Assembly (NCBI RefSeq): GCF_000699445.3
Contig: NC_067196.1
Coordinates: forward strand, 4,402,001 to 4,466,000
Direction: 5' to 3'
DNA: 64,000 nucleotides
Source: Schistosoma haematobium
Taxonomy: Eukaryota > Platyhelminthes > Trematoda > Strigeidida > Schistosomatidae
In this document: positions 22,272-31,588 of the stretch, piece after piece
How positions within the stretch are numbered: the stretch's first letter is position 1
Layout: every line of letters begins with the position of its first letter
Notes under the pieces: generated by a model
What the model saw: the letters and a program-made list of their open reading frames with translations, nothing else
Told to the model about the DNA's origin: nothing
Databases searched by the model: none
Made by a program: the position numbers and the translations under genes

Positions 22272-22786
22272 TGTTATATCCCGATGGGAATAATGAGTGG
22301 TAACTTTTGGGATCCATTTATGGACCAATACTAAGCGCTTATTTTTATCGTATAATTGTTAAATAACTAAACTATTCATATTCATGTCCTCTCTTATTAT
22401 GAGTCTTATTTTCACCTATGAACTATTATTATACGATTTACCATTATTGAGTTATACCCAGTCTATCAATTACTATCTCCCACATTCACAGCCACTTTTG
22501 GCTAAATCTTGTACAGATGTGGTTTCCTATTTTATGGTACGATGTGGTCTGTCTGATTGGTATATAAACTGAGTATGTTTGAAATAAGTGATTCATATCG
22601 CAGAGGCTGAGGTTGGTGTTCTGAACTTAACTGGCTGGGCTAGGCAGGAAGCAGGACCGATAAGTACTCTAGACTGTCCGCATGTGTTTTAGACGTCATT
22701 GGTCCGGTTGATAAATCATTGTTCTCTAACTGGCGGTATCATTACGTTATTACATTGATAGGGGCACAAACCCATAAGTTATAACA
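22272..22786 (+). mobile_element. Solo LTR family C, 515 bp
   Basis: TGTTATATCCCGATGGG ... AAGTTATAACA, with flanks GTAAT and GTGAT that may be a 5-bp duplication with one change. A TATA-like TTGGTATATAAAC is near 22556. Counterpart of 8487-8999. Confidence 0.75.
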
Positions 22787-23482
22787 GTGATTAAGTTACA
22801 TTCATTATTCCCCCCCTGGATTTTGAACACAAAATTATCAAATAAGCTTTGTTTATCAATATCATTTGTTCTTTTCTAACTATACATAAATTTATTTAGC
22901 TTTGCATTTCAGTTGACCTTATTGATAAGAAGGTTAATGTGATATGGCAACTCGAACTGATGTATGTACGCACGAAGATCTACGTTGTTGACTGACTAAT
23001 TGGTAAGAAGTGACTAAAACAGTAAGATCATTAGTGGATTCAATATAATAATCGTTCAGTTTAAAATTCACTTGTCAATAATTTCAATATGTTATTGCAC
23101 TGTATTCTGACAATTTCCGTTATGTATTTATTCAGTATGAAATTTGTTTTTAGGTTGTAGTTAGCTAAATTATAATTAAGAATCACTGAAAAGGAAATTT
23201 GGGTATAAAGTGTGGGACCTTTTTCCCCCACAAAATATATCCTTTACAGTTGTACATCAGAATTGTTTTAACGTTGGGAAAGAATTAAAATTTTGAGGGT
23301 ATAGTGTGGGAGAGTAACTATGTTATTTTTACTCAATACAGTCATCCCGGAGTCGATATTTTTGAATTGTGTAGAGAAGGACAGGTTATAACACAGGTAA
23401 ATGAAAATGGGATTTACAAGTTTTGACTTAAGTGATTTAGCTCAAGTTATAATAAATTCTCTTGTGATCAAAAGAAACTCAC
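22787..23482. other. ERGIC2 intron sequence
   Basis: AT-rich; nothing recognised. Confidence 0.35.
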
Positions 23483-23581
23483 CAACATCAGTAACAGATT
23501 CAACAGCTTCTAACGGATGTATTTGTCCATTAACTAGATCACCAAAAGAAAAATGATTTATTCGATGACTGAAATTTTGAA
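23483..23581 (-). CDS. ERGIC2: ERGIC2 exon 7
   Basis: 99 nt, acceptor TTGATTTTAG, donor GTTG/GTGAGT. Encodes QNFSHRINHFSFGDLVNG and continues to TDV; this NFSHR-I-H-SFG block is highly characteristic of ERGIC family proteins. Phase 2 in, phase 1 out, which fits exon 8 exactly (GTTG + CC gives Val-Ala). Confidence 0.88.
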
Positions 23582-23869
23582 CTAAAATCAACAAAGAAGA
23601 GAAAAGGGAAGAGGTTGAAAACTTATCATTTTCAATAGAATAGTTTTTTAATTGCACAATAATATGTATGAAAAATACCTTTTGAAAGCGTAAGGAGTTT
23701 GTGGAGATTGTTGAGTTTTATGGTTTACATCACGGACTTACCTTGTGCTCAGTCGTGAGTAATTTCGAGAGGCGGTTCTCAAAGTTCTAGCGAGAAACCG
23801 TAAAAAGTAAAGTCTAACCATGTCGCGTTGGAGGACTTTTACCAACAAATACCATTGGATGGTCAAACA

Positions 23870-24090
23870 ATATTGTGAACTGATTTAATTTAGACATTTA
23901 AACTATTGAATAGCAAGCCAATGATCTAGGAGTCTAGAGCTTGTCGTAAGACCTGAAGGTCTAGCTAGAGTCTGATCACCCATAAGGTTGTGCATGCGTG
24001 CTGTTGAGGAGTCCCACATTAGAACGAAACTGTTTAATGTCTCCTGACTTTCAGTAGTTGTTCAACGGAGGTAATTCCGTGGTGTAAACT
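23870..24090 (+). repeat. Diverged tRNA-headed hammerhead-like repeat
   Basis: Contains CTGTTGAGGAGTCCCACATT followed by AGAACGAAAC; the first core base is T, so not catalytic. Upstream it has F1-like GATTTAATTTAGACATTTAA and head remnants. Confidence 0.45.
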
Positions 24091-24459
24091 ACAGTGTTTT
24101 AGAAATATCCCGTTCTTTAAACTGAATGGTTAACTTGTGGAACTCTCATTATCTTCCTAAATACCAAAACTATCAATGCACAGCCCAAAAACAAGCAAGT
24201 AATAAGTGGATAATTACTGGACAATATAATTGTGAGATAAAGTTGATCAACTAAAAAAATTTGGTATCAGTCACTCGTGAATAAATTCTGATACCTTACT
24301 TCTTTGTGAAGTAAACCCCAATGTTATTCGTCTGTCAACCAAATGGAGAGAATGCTGCACAACAATCCTCGCTGTATCACTCCCCATGGTTGTGCAAGAT
24401 GGTCCATGGAAGTACGAGGGGTAAGAAGACTGAAGGTTTTTAATTATAGAGATGTCTTT

Positions 24460-24940
24460 GTGAAGCAACTGAGTGAGTAATAGTCAGGTTAGATGCAAAG
24501 ATGGCGATTTGATTAACGAAGCTGGGAAGCTTTATCGATAGAATTGGCTGGGACATGTATTACGCATGTTCAACAATCATACACATCGACGGGCGGTATT
24601 CGCTGATGTACAATCGGGGTGAAGGTAAGCTAAGAGCAGCCAAACGTGAGATTAGTCCATGAATTCATTGATTGTTGGTCTTAGCCATGATAACCGATCT
24701 AGACTATCTAGTTGGAGTTTGAGAGATAACTGTAATCACCGAACAAAAAGGTTGGGTGACATGGCTCATAAGCGGTAACACTGGCACAGATCCAGTTGCT
24801 TTTTATCTTTCTCTAGATCTCGAGTTCCAGTATTCCTTTATGCGTACCTTTTCGTTCTACTCTTTTGAACCACATTTTCAAAATTGTATTTTTTATTACT
24901 ATTGATACAACAACTGTTTCGACTCCTTTGCTATTCATTT
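24460..24940 (+). mobile_element. 3' end of a non-LTR retrotransposon, decayed
   Basis: Broken frames resemble the C-terminal region of fluke non-LTR pol proteins (a WLGHVLRM-like stretch at about 24545-24575, an arginine-rich linker and a GDMA-like stretch near 24755). Followed by 3' untranslated sequence rich in TTCGTTCTAC. Probably the same broad group as 9650-10760. Confidence 0.55.
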
Positions 24941-26472
24941 TGTCACGCCTATGTGGTATGAGAATTCGAGCTGACGTACATTGATGTCAGGCTTTACATT
25001 GATTATGATTGACTGATTATGTTATCTAAGAAAGACAATGAAAACCTCACGATTTAAGAATCAAACTTAGAAATTAGAACACTTTCGAAATTTTCTCCCA
25101 AACTACAAATGTTTTTATCGTTGTGGGATAACATAAGTGTAACTTTCATAATATGAATTTTGTTATCCCAGGGCAAAGTTAAAATGGTTTGAATAACTTT
25201 TTCTGGTTAGCGTTTTTTAGCGAGTTAGTTTTCTATGGGATGGGGTTGCTAACCGCATGCCCAACCCTTCTCTTTTATCCGGGCTTGTGATCGGCAGCAG
25301 CCCCCGGAGGGACACCAGGCGGAGTTTATGTTAATCAAACACTATTAGTAGCTGTACTGATATCTTGAGGAAATCAAAGTTAGTACAAAATAAAGAGTGG
25401 CGTTTTAAAATGGATATCTCCACTGTTATCAAGAAACTTGTGCGACCACTACAAAAGGTGACTTGCTGGAATCTGCGCTGAATAAAATATAATGGACATT
25501 AGTGAGCTTAAAAGCATAGAGAAGCACTCATTCTGAGTTTCCTGATTTTTAATAGTAACTGGACTGAACGTGGAAATAGGGATCATTGATGAAAACATCT
25601 CCATGATTTGTTTATAACAACGGGATAGTCTTATGTACGAAAGGTATTGTAAGTGCTTGAAAACCTTAAAACATTGAAGATTAAACAAATGACTTATTTA
25701 GCAAGCACATGCCCTTTATGGGATCCACTTGAAACCACACACTTTATGTAGAAGCTAGTTATAATATCCGGCTGGTGTGACCGGAGTAGGGAAGAGGTGT
25801 TCAAACATATGACCGAAGACTAGAAATTTTTTGTTTGAACAACCTGATATTCAATAATGGTACATAAAAACGGGTGCCTTTTAAAAAGCTCTTAATAACG
25901 TCCCCTTGCAATTTAAAAGACTCACCCGATTGGCTTGAAAATGGTACAACATGTAGATGAAAATTACCGAACCCGTTCAGAGGTCTGTAAACGAATCATG
26001 AAGGAAAGGGAAAGATGTGGAAACAAAATAAAGTGAGTAGTAAGTTAACGACCAATACAAGTAATGGAACCCTTTGGTCAATCACCTATAAACAACATAA
26101 AACTTGAAACAAATATGCAGAGACGTAAGTTGCCACAGTATAGCCATAGAGCAAACTAACATGATGCACAACAGAAAGTATAAAATCATGGTAATATGAG
26201 CCTGAATACAAACAACACGGTTCGGAGAGAAAGAATAAAACCGATAAACCGAAAGTATGAAGTATTTAAACACAGGATTTAGAAGATGATTAAGGAAGGC
26301 ATCTGTGCCAATAATTTGGAACATTTTACCAAACTTCTTAGACCACTGGGCACAACTGCAGCGAGGACCCCAACTAGGAAGTCAACACCACACTATATAG
26401 TTTAAGTCAACAGTCAACAATTCATAAGGATGATGTCACATCTTGACTTGGTCGTCGCGAGGCTCTTTCTAA

Positions 26473-26511
26473 CCTACTCCTACATCATTTAGCATTCTAT
26501 GTAGGGGTAGG
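26473..26511. other. 13-bp perfect hairpin
   Basis: CCTACTCCTACAT and ATGTAGGGGTAGG flank a 13-nt loop (one T-G pair). Function unknown; it could be a small TIR remnant or an intron hairpin. Confidence 0.4.
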
Positions 26512-26794
26512 AGGTGGCTTGATATATGCACAAAGTCAAAGTGTGTACAAATAAATTTGTTTCGCATTTCCTTTAGAATATACAATACATTTCTTTATTA
26601 TTTTCTACTCCATATATATACCATATACTTATTTCAAAAATTTCAATTCTAGATAAAAGAGATTTTTAAGATTATTTCAATTTTGTAGGATATTCAACAC
26701 GAATTGGTTGTAGTTCGAGATAATCAAAAACTAGGAATAACAACGTTGTTTCATCCTACTAAGAAGAAAACTTCACTATCCAGAATAAGTCTTC

Positions 26795-27040
26795 AGATCA
26801 CTAGTGACTTAAAGACGAGCTAATGAAGCGTTAGTGGGAAGTCATGACCAGTGGAGTTCATAAATCTCCAGAAAAAAATATTTGTCACCAATGCTATCTG
26901 ATTATTGTCGTGGTATATTGCCCATTAGTTGAAGTTGTAAATGAGTGCCACCCGACGCCAACCAAGAGGACTTAATGATTAATCGTCTGCCGCGAGACCT
27001 AAAGGTATTTGCTTCGATCCCTGATGGACTAAAGGGTGTG
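26795..27040 (+). repeat. F1/F4-like repeat debris
   Basis: AGTCATGACCAGTGGAGTTC matches the F1 5' arm, followed by a degraded tRNA-like head (GCTTCGATCCCTGATGG). No ribozyme core seen. Confidence 0.4.
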
Positions 27041-28481
27041 AGATGCTAAATCTTTCTATTTTTGCTAACGTTCTTGCAAAGTACATACTTCGTGTATTTT
27101 AACTCATTCAAAATAAAAAGACTTTTAAAGACTATGTTAACTTTTTAGGATATTTTTTTAATCATGTCTCCCTACAATTTATCTAGTATAATTAAGTAAT
27201 CAATTACAGATTTATATACTCATCTTAGAGTTATAATGTTTATATAAAAACCTGTGGTACTACCTGGTTATACAAACGATGATAAGCAGGTCAGTCAGTT
27301 AACAGTAAACGAGGACTTAGAACAGGCCATAACGGTCTAAAGTCAATGACAAAACTGACAAGAGCAATACTGTCAACCGAGGTGAGAGTAAAGAGTATAG
27401 TTCAAAAGAAAGTGAACACAATCGCCAAATGAAGGATGTAAAAAATAATGCCAAAAATCTACAAGAAAATAACAAACGAACGGACCTAAGGTTTAGAGTA
27501 ATGTTGTATGAGAACTCTATACACATAATAGAATGTCGCACGAACCGTAGCAAAAAATATACGCTTCAAGACATGGTGAATTGCAAGATTTAATGATTTT
27601 ACTAATTCTTGAGTTAAGCGGTTTGTGGAAGTCAGTTAAATGATTCCAGCTAGAGCACTATTATTGGCAACTAACAAGCAAAGGACAATCGTTTTGTCTT
27701 AACCCTGAACCCCACATTGACGGTTTTGTCCTCGTTTGGGCGTTCTTTGGATCCAATAATTGGAAGTCTGACGCCTCAAACAATCCACTCAAAGTACCTA
27801 CTGATATATTAAACTATTCCGACAAATTCAAACTTCAATAATTTGGAAGATGAGTAAAAGTACACTCTCTAATTTTGACGAAGTACACGCGTAAAGATGA
27901 CTAATACCACAACTCAGTTTCACAATATAATTTAACATGTCGCACTAGCAAGTTTGGTGGTGCTTTTGGTGAAGTGAGAACTAACCAATTCAAATTATGT
28001 TCAAAAACTTATAACAAAACAATGTTCCAAGAGGATAAAACAAACGGTACATGCAGTATCATCCAAATTAACCCAATGATATATCTTTGGCACAAGGAAA
28101 AAAGGACAGACATGAGACAAATTTGGATTTCTGAATAAAGGTGATATAATTTATCAAATTTCCGTTGTTAGACATATGCTTTTAAACCCCTTAACATATA
28201 GAACAATTAGTAACGAGTCAACTGGGGACCCATGGGTTTTCCGGCCGAACAAATCACTATTGCTACATCTGAATATCTGAATATAAGTGATACAAACAAC
28301 AAGCGGGTTGTTAAGAGAATGTACCTAGTGAATAGTATAGAAATTGTGGATCTGATAATCTAAGATATTTCTAAATAACTTATATGGTCGAATATTCTAG
28401 TGTACAATGATTGATATGTCAGTACATACGACATAAATGAAAACGTTAATGTCTTCAAATAGTAAAGGAATAGTTACTTAC

Positions 28482-28696
28482 TTCCCAAATAGTATATGTA
28501 TGTTTCCTCCAACCTTTTTAACGAACAAAGTACCAACGATTCGACAAGCATCAGAATTTCGGTCATCAGAAACCTTTTTGTCAACCACAGGGACTTCAAA
28601 GTCTGTGAAAACACTTGTCTCAGAGGCATATTTCCACAACCAATGCTGTATAGTATGATGTTTTGCACGGAGAGCCCCAGCTATATATTGTCGATA
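28482..28696 (-). CDS. ERGIC2: ERGIC2 exon 5
   Basis: 215 nt, acceptor ATACTTCAACAG, donor GGGAA/GTAAGT. Enters in phase 0 directly from exon 4 and ends two bases into a codon. Encodes a variable acidic linker and then SDACRIVGTLFVKKVGGN, which matches the DACRI-G-L-VNKVAGN block of ERGIC2 relatives. The intron before it is 627 nt. Confidence 0.88.
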
Positions 28697-29323
28697 CTGT
28701 TGAAGTATAAGAAAATATCACAGAATAACGACCAAACATTGGGAGCATCAAACATATCTGGGAAGTCTACACGATTAAAAACTAGACCTTGTGAACGTTA
28801 GGAAACAATTTAATAAAGAACAATAGCATGATGAAAGAAGTTTAGTGTTGTCCTTGACTTTCAGCTCAAGTTCTTGACGAGATTTCCGTGGAGCATAACT
28901 TTAAAAAAACTTTGAATTTGGTTTGGCCGAAATTATACATGTATTATTGAAAATCAAACATATAATAATTTTTCTAGGAATTCATTGCCTAGCAACGTTG
29001 ACGATGAATATAAAAATTACCGAACACTACCAAAAGGATAATGAAACTAGTTTGGTGAAGAACTCTGCGTAACATGCTTTTAAAACCGAGTTAATTAAAT
29101 AAGTTAACAGTATGACGAATTTTCCGACGCACGTACGAAGGTAATATAATGTTTACCATATCGATAGGTGAACTATGAGTTCGTTTCTTTAGATAAGAAA
29201 CTCAGGAAACTCTTCTTATGCACCTTCCGTTCCAGAAATATTAATACTAACAGTATAATGCAGGGAGAATTATGGTACTTGGAAAAAGATAAAACCATGG
29301 GAATTACGGTTCAGGATACATAC
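28697..29323. other. ERGIC2 intron 4
   Basis: 627 nt, AT-rich, no feature recognised. Confidence 0.6.
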
Positions 29324-29436
29324 TTTGAATGCGGCTCGGGCTGATGGGCTAAGTTCGAAAGATGTTGGTAAGTACTGAATATTCTCTTCATCAGACAGAG
29401 AGGACCCAGAAGTATCCACCACATCCATTGAAACAT
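29324..29436 (-). CDS. ERGIC2: ERGIC2 exon 4
   Basis: 113 nt, acceptor CATCTTAG, donor TTCAAA/GTATGT, phase 1 in and phase 0 out. Encodes a luminal segment ending SFELSPSARAAFK, comparable to the FDLSP segment of animal ERGIC2. The intron before it is only 31 nt. Confidence 0.82.
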
Positions 29437-29467
29437 CTAAGATGTCATGTAGATGTGAGAAACTTAC

Positions 29468-29514
29468 CATGGCATGGTGAGGCAACAACAATGTCAATAT
29501 TGACTTTTACTTTT
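29468..29514 (-). CDS. ERGIC2: ERGIC2 exon 3 (47 nt)
   Basis: Micro-exon between a 32-nt and a 31-nt intron. Encodes KVKVNIDIVVASPCH, matching the K-L-R-I-N-I-D-I core just after the first membrane pass. The donor is CATG/GTAAGT and the acceptor TTCTAG. Confidence 0.82.
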
Positions 29515-29546
29515 CTAGAACAAGATCTGGAGAAGAAAATCCTTAC

Positions 29547-29655
29547 CCAGAGGTGGATTTATCTAGTTCGTAAGAATAATTGACGGGGGGATCAAGATAA
29601 CTTCGACATTCCATTATAAGCAACCAAGATATGCAACAAAATGTTAGAATAGTAA
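29547..29655 (-). CDS. ERGIC2: ERGIC2 exon 2
   Basis: 109 nt, acceptor GTCTTCAG, donor TCTGG/GTAAGG. Encodes the first membrane segment (ILTFCCISWLLIM) and the luminal start NYSYELDKSTS, which aligns with YEYEVDK of relatives. The intron before it is 35 nt. Confidence 0.85.
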
Positions 29656-29690
29656 CTGAAGACTTGAGATTTTCAACCGTATATAATTAC

Positions 29691-29826
29691 CTAGACCACC
29701 ACTCCATGTTGATTTTTTGCATTCTCGTGGAAGTTTTGGGAAGACATCTAGCTCATTTACTATTTGTGAGACACTAGGCCTCGGACCTTTGTTGGTGGTA
29801 TGCACATTTCTCCTTCTGACCTCCAT
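29691..29826 (-). CDS. ERGIC2: ERGIC2 exon 1, start codon
   Basis: 136 nt, ATG at 29826-29824, the first in-frame ATG after an upstream in-frame TAA. Encodes 45 residues ending NELDVFPKLPRECKKSTWSG, matching the conserved cytosolic KELDAFPK-like N-terminus. The basic MEVRRRN start is similar in character to relatives. Confidence 0.83.
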
Positions 29827-30256
29827 AAATTCAAGATCTCTTATATCTCGATCAAGGTGAGAGAATCCACAATAGGATAGTTAAACAAGATCAAGCTCTC
29901 AATTGATTGGTAGTAGTTTCGCAAGATTATCTATATCATATATGTATTCCGAAACGTTCTCAAGAACATCACTTGTTAGGAATTCAGCAGTGAGAATGGA
30001 AGATGACAGTATCTACAATTATTGAGATAAATTACAATAGTGACGAGCAGCATTTTCTTTAGTTTTTCACGAAATATATTTGCGAGATAATTGTATCGAC
30101 TTATATTTAATTTTTAAGTGATTGCATGCTTATTATGAATTACAAATGTAATACATTCTGCTCAAATAGTTCCACCCAATCTCCTGATTTTAAGGAAAAT
30201 GTAGTCAGTTTAGGGGAAATACTGGGGTAGAAGGGGTAGCAACATTTCGGGCAACT
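29827..30256. promoter_or_regulatory. ERGIC2 upstream region between start codon and retroelement
   Basis: About 430 bp separate the ERGIC2 ATG from the 5' LTR of an LTR retrotransposon. The minus-strand gene must take its promoter from here or from the element. No TATA box or clear motif was recognised. Confidence 0.35.
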
Positions 30257-30577
30257 TGTAGCGGTAAATAAATCCCCAAAATAAATAGCACTAAGTTTTC
30301 GACATTGGATGCTGACCATATGTTTTAGTGGACTCATCTAGCTGAAGGCGCTCGGTCATGCATCCGCACCAGATCACGCGTGGTAACGCCGTGCTCAACA
30401 TCAACCGCAATCGCTAGCCAGATTAGATCAGAGAATTCCGATATATTGGTCATCGCCAAATATACTCTTCCGATCTCCTCGACTCTGTCTTTTGATTTCT
30501 CTGGGTGGGAACGAAATATATTAGAAGGTGTTACTGGTAGAAGCGTTGTCAAACACTGAATACCTGTGACATCATCA
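30257..30577 (+). repeat. 5' LTR
   Basis: TGTAGCGGTAAATAAATCC ... GTGACATCATCA, TG...CA ends, 321 bp. Two AATAAA motifs lie in its first 40 bp. No base difference from the 3' LTR was seen. Confidence 0.93.
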
Positions 30578-30578
30578 T

Positions 30579-30596
30579 TGGTGAGACCGACGTGAT
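30579..30596 (+). promoter_or_regulatory. Primer binding site, tRNA-Trp-like
   Basis: TGGTGAGACCGACGTGAT, one base after the LTR. It resembles the complement of the 3' end of animal tRNA-Trp with two differences, as described for CsRn1-clade elements. The identity of the primer tRNA is inference. Confidence 0.65.
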
Positions 30597-30757
30597 CTGG
30601 TACACCTATTTGCAACTGTGAGTCTGTTCCTTTTTGGGATTATTATATATCATTGCCTCATTTCTTTATTTTTTTTTAAACATTGTGATTTTTTTCGTAT
30701 TTTTTCTTGGATATATATATATTTCCCCTCGTTCATTATCGTACTTCATATTTCATC

Positions 30758-31588
30758 ATGACTGAACAGACACCCAAAGTACTCAAGCTTAAGACCTTGT
30801 CTCCACCTTCGTTTCAACTGATGCCTTTCTGGCCCGACAACATCGAAGCTTGGTTTTGCTACGCAGAAGCCGACTTCTCCGAGCACGGCGTGATCGACAC
30901 ACGTGCACAATTCCTCGCAGTAGTCAAGGCACTACCGCACGAATTCAACAGGTACGTAACACCTAGTATGTTTACTAGTGATGTTTCCGATCCTTACGAA
31001 ATCTTGAAACGTTCGATTCTTAAACGAGGAGACCTAACCGATCGACAAAGGTTAGATCAACTCTTCAACAATATTGACCTGCAACACGGTTCTGCGACGG
31101 ACATGTTACAACGGATGAGAGAGGTAATAGGCACAAGAACTTTCGACGAAGGTCTATTCAAACAACTCTTCTTGTCAAAACTTCCCCAACAGGTGCAAGC
31201 AGTTCTGGTCTCGCTCCAGAACAACGCCTTAGATGAACTAGCTGCATCTGTCGACCGCATTTTAGAAATTACGAAACCTACTACCGAGGTATTTTCAGTC
31301 AAAGGAAAGCCTCAAACGACTCAGAATGATATAACCGAGTTATGTCATACGCTCACGCGTTGTCTTAGTCCTCGTACCGACCGTAAGAGATCGCACACAC
31401 CACGTAGAAGCATTTCACGTAAGCGATCTGTCTCTAGACCACGAGAGACAGATAACCCCGACTGGTGCTGGTATCATAACCAGTATGGAAAGCTTTCCAG
31501 AAATTGCAGAAAACCCTGCAATTTTCCCAACACGAAACCGACTGATTCGAAAAGCAATTCGGGAAACTTCCAAGCCGGCACGCGTTAA
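30758..31588 (+). CDS. gag: Retrotransposon Gag
   Basis: 276 residues from the ATG at 30758. The frame opens at an ATG at 30707, but the leader there is low-complexity and the downstream start [11 protein letters not shown] is the better capsid-like start. Ends with an arginine-rich stretch and a zinc-binding motif C-x2-H-x9-C-x3-C (31466-31519), the CHCC form special to the CsRn1 clade instead of the usual CCHC knuckle. The last codons carry the frameshift heptamer. Its role is to package element RNA into virus-like particles. Confidence 0.88.
   Translation: MTEQTPKVLKLKTLSPPSFQLMPFWPDNIEAWFCYAEADFSEHGVIDTRAQFLAVVKALPHEFNRYVTPSMFTSDVSDPYEILKRSILKRGDLTDRQRLDQLFNNIDLQHGSATDMLQRMREVIGTRTFDEGLFKQLFLSKLPQQVQAVLVSLQNNALDELAASVDRILEITKPTTEVFSVKGKPQTTQNDITELCHTLTRCLSPRTDRKRSHTPRRSISRKRSVSRPRETDNPDWCWYHNQYGKLSRNCRKPCNFPNTKPTDSKSNSGNFQAGTR

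Larger units (their letters stand above)
23582..28481. other. Large ERGIC2 intron region, one small exon not found
   Basis: By family comparison about 19 residues are missing between exon 5 and exon 7, so an exon of about 59 nt (must be 2 mod 3) should lie here. None was identified with confidence. The stretch holds a diverged hammerhead-like repeat (23870-24090), a non-LTR 3' end (24460-24940), a GC-richer fragment near 25250-25330 (retroelement-like), a 13-bp hairpin at 26473-26511, and tRNA-like repeat debris near 26795-27040. The rest is AT-rich and unrecognised. Confidence 0.5.
15611..29826 (-). other. ERGIC2: ERGIC2 (Erv41-like) gene span
   Basis: Encodes a two-pass membrane protein of the ERGIC/Erv41-Erv46 family, which cycles between ER and Golgi in COPII/COPI vesicles as part of a cargo receptor. 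Eight exons were placed by family similarity plus GT-AG borders, and their phases agree at every adjacent junction: the N-terminal NELDVFPKLP and first membrane segment (exons 1-2), VKVNIDIVV (exon 3), DACRIVGTLFVKKVGGN (exon 5), NFSHRINHFSFGDLV (exon 7), FQYFVTMVPTKV (exon 8), and HGIPGIFFVYD plus the second membrane segment (last exon). An exon of about 59 nt (length 2 mod 3) between 23582 and 28481 is missing from my model. With it the protein would be about 412 residues, somewhat longer than animal relatives. The first three introns are 35, 32 and 31 nt; later ones reach several kb and hold repeats. Confidence 0.88.

Noticed and set aside
23711..23722. Strong donor-like CTTACCTTGTGC on the minus strand
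   Set aside because: None of the frames gives the expected phase and sequence for the missing ERGIC2 exon.
24271..24468. Open frame on the minus strand between repeats
   Set aside because: No family recognised; it overlaps the region before a non-LTR 3' end and has no splice context.
25690..25735. Candidate for the missing ERGIC2 exon (minus strand HKGH-like codons)
   Set aside because: The frame hits a stop within about 11 codons and there is no acceptable donor site.
26082..26324. Hydrophobic minus-strand open frame
   Set aside because: It follows a plausible acceptor but has no match to ERGIC2 or any known family, and AT-rich codons give hydrophobic runs by chance.
27317..27553. 78-codon minus frame in an ERGIC2 intron
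   Set aside because: No homology recognised, low-complexity Leu/Ser-rich composition; likely chance.
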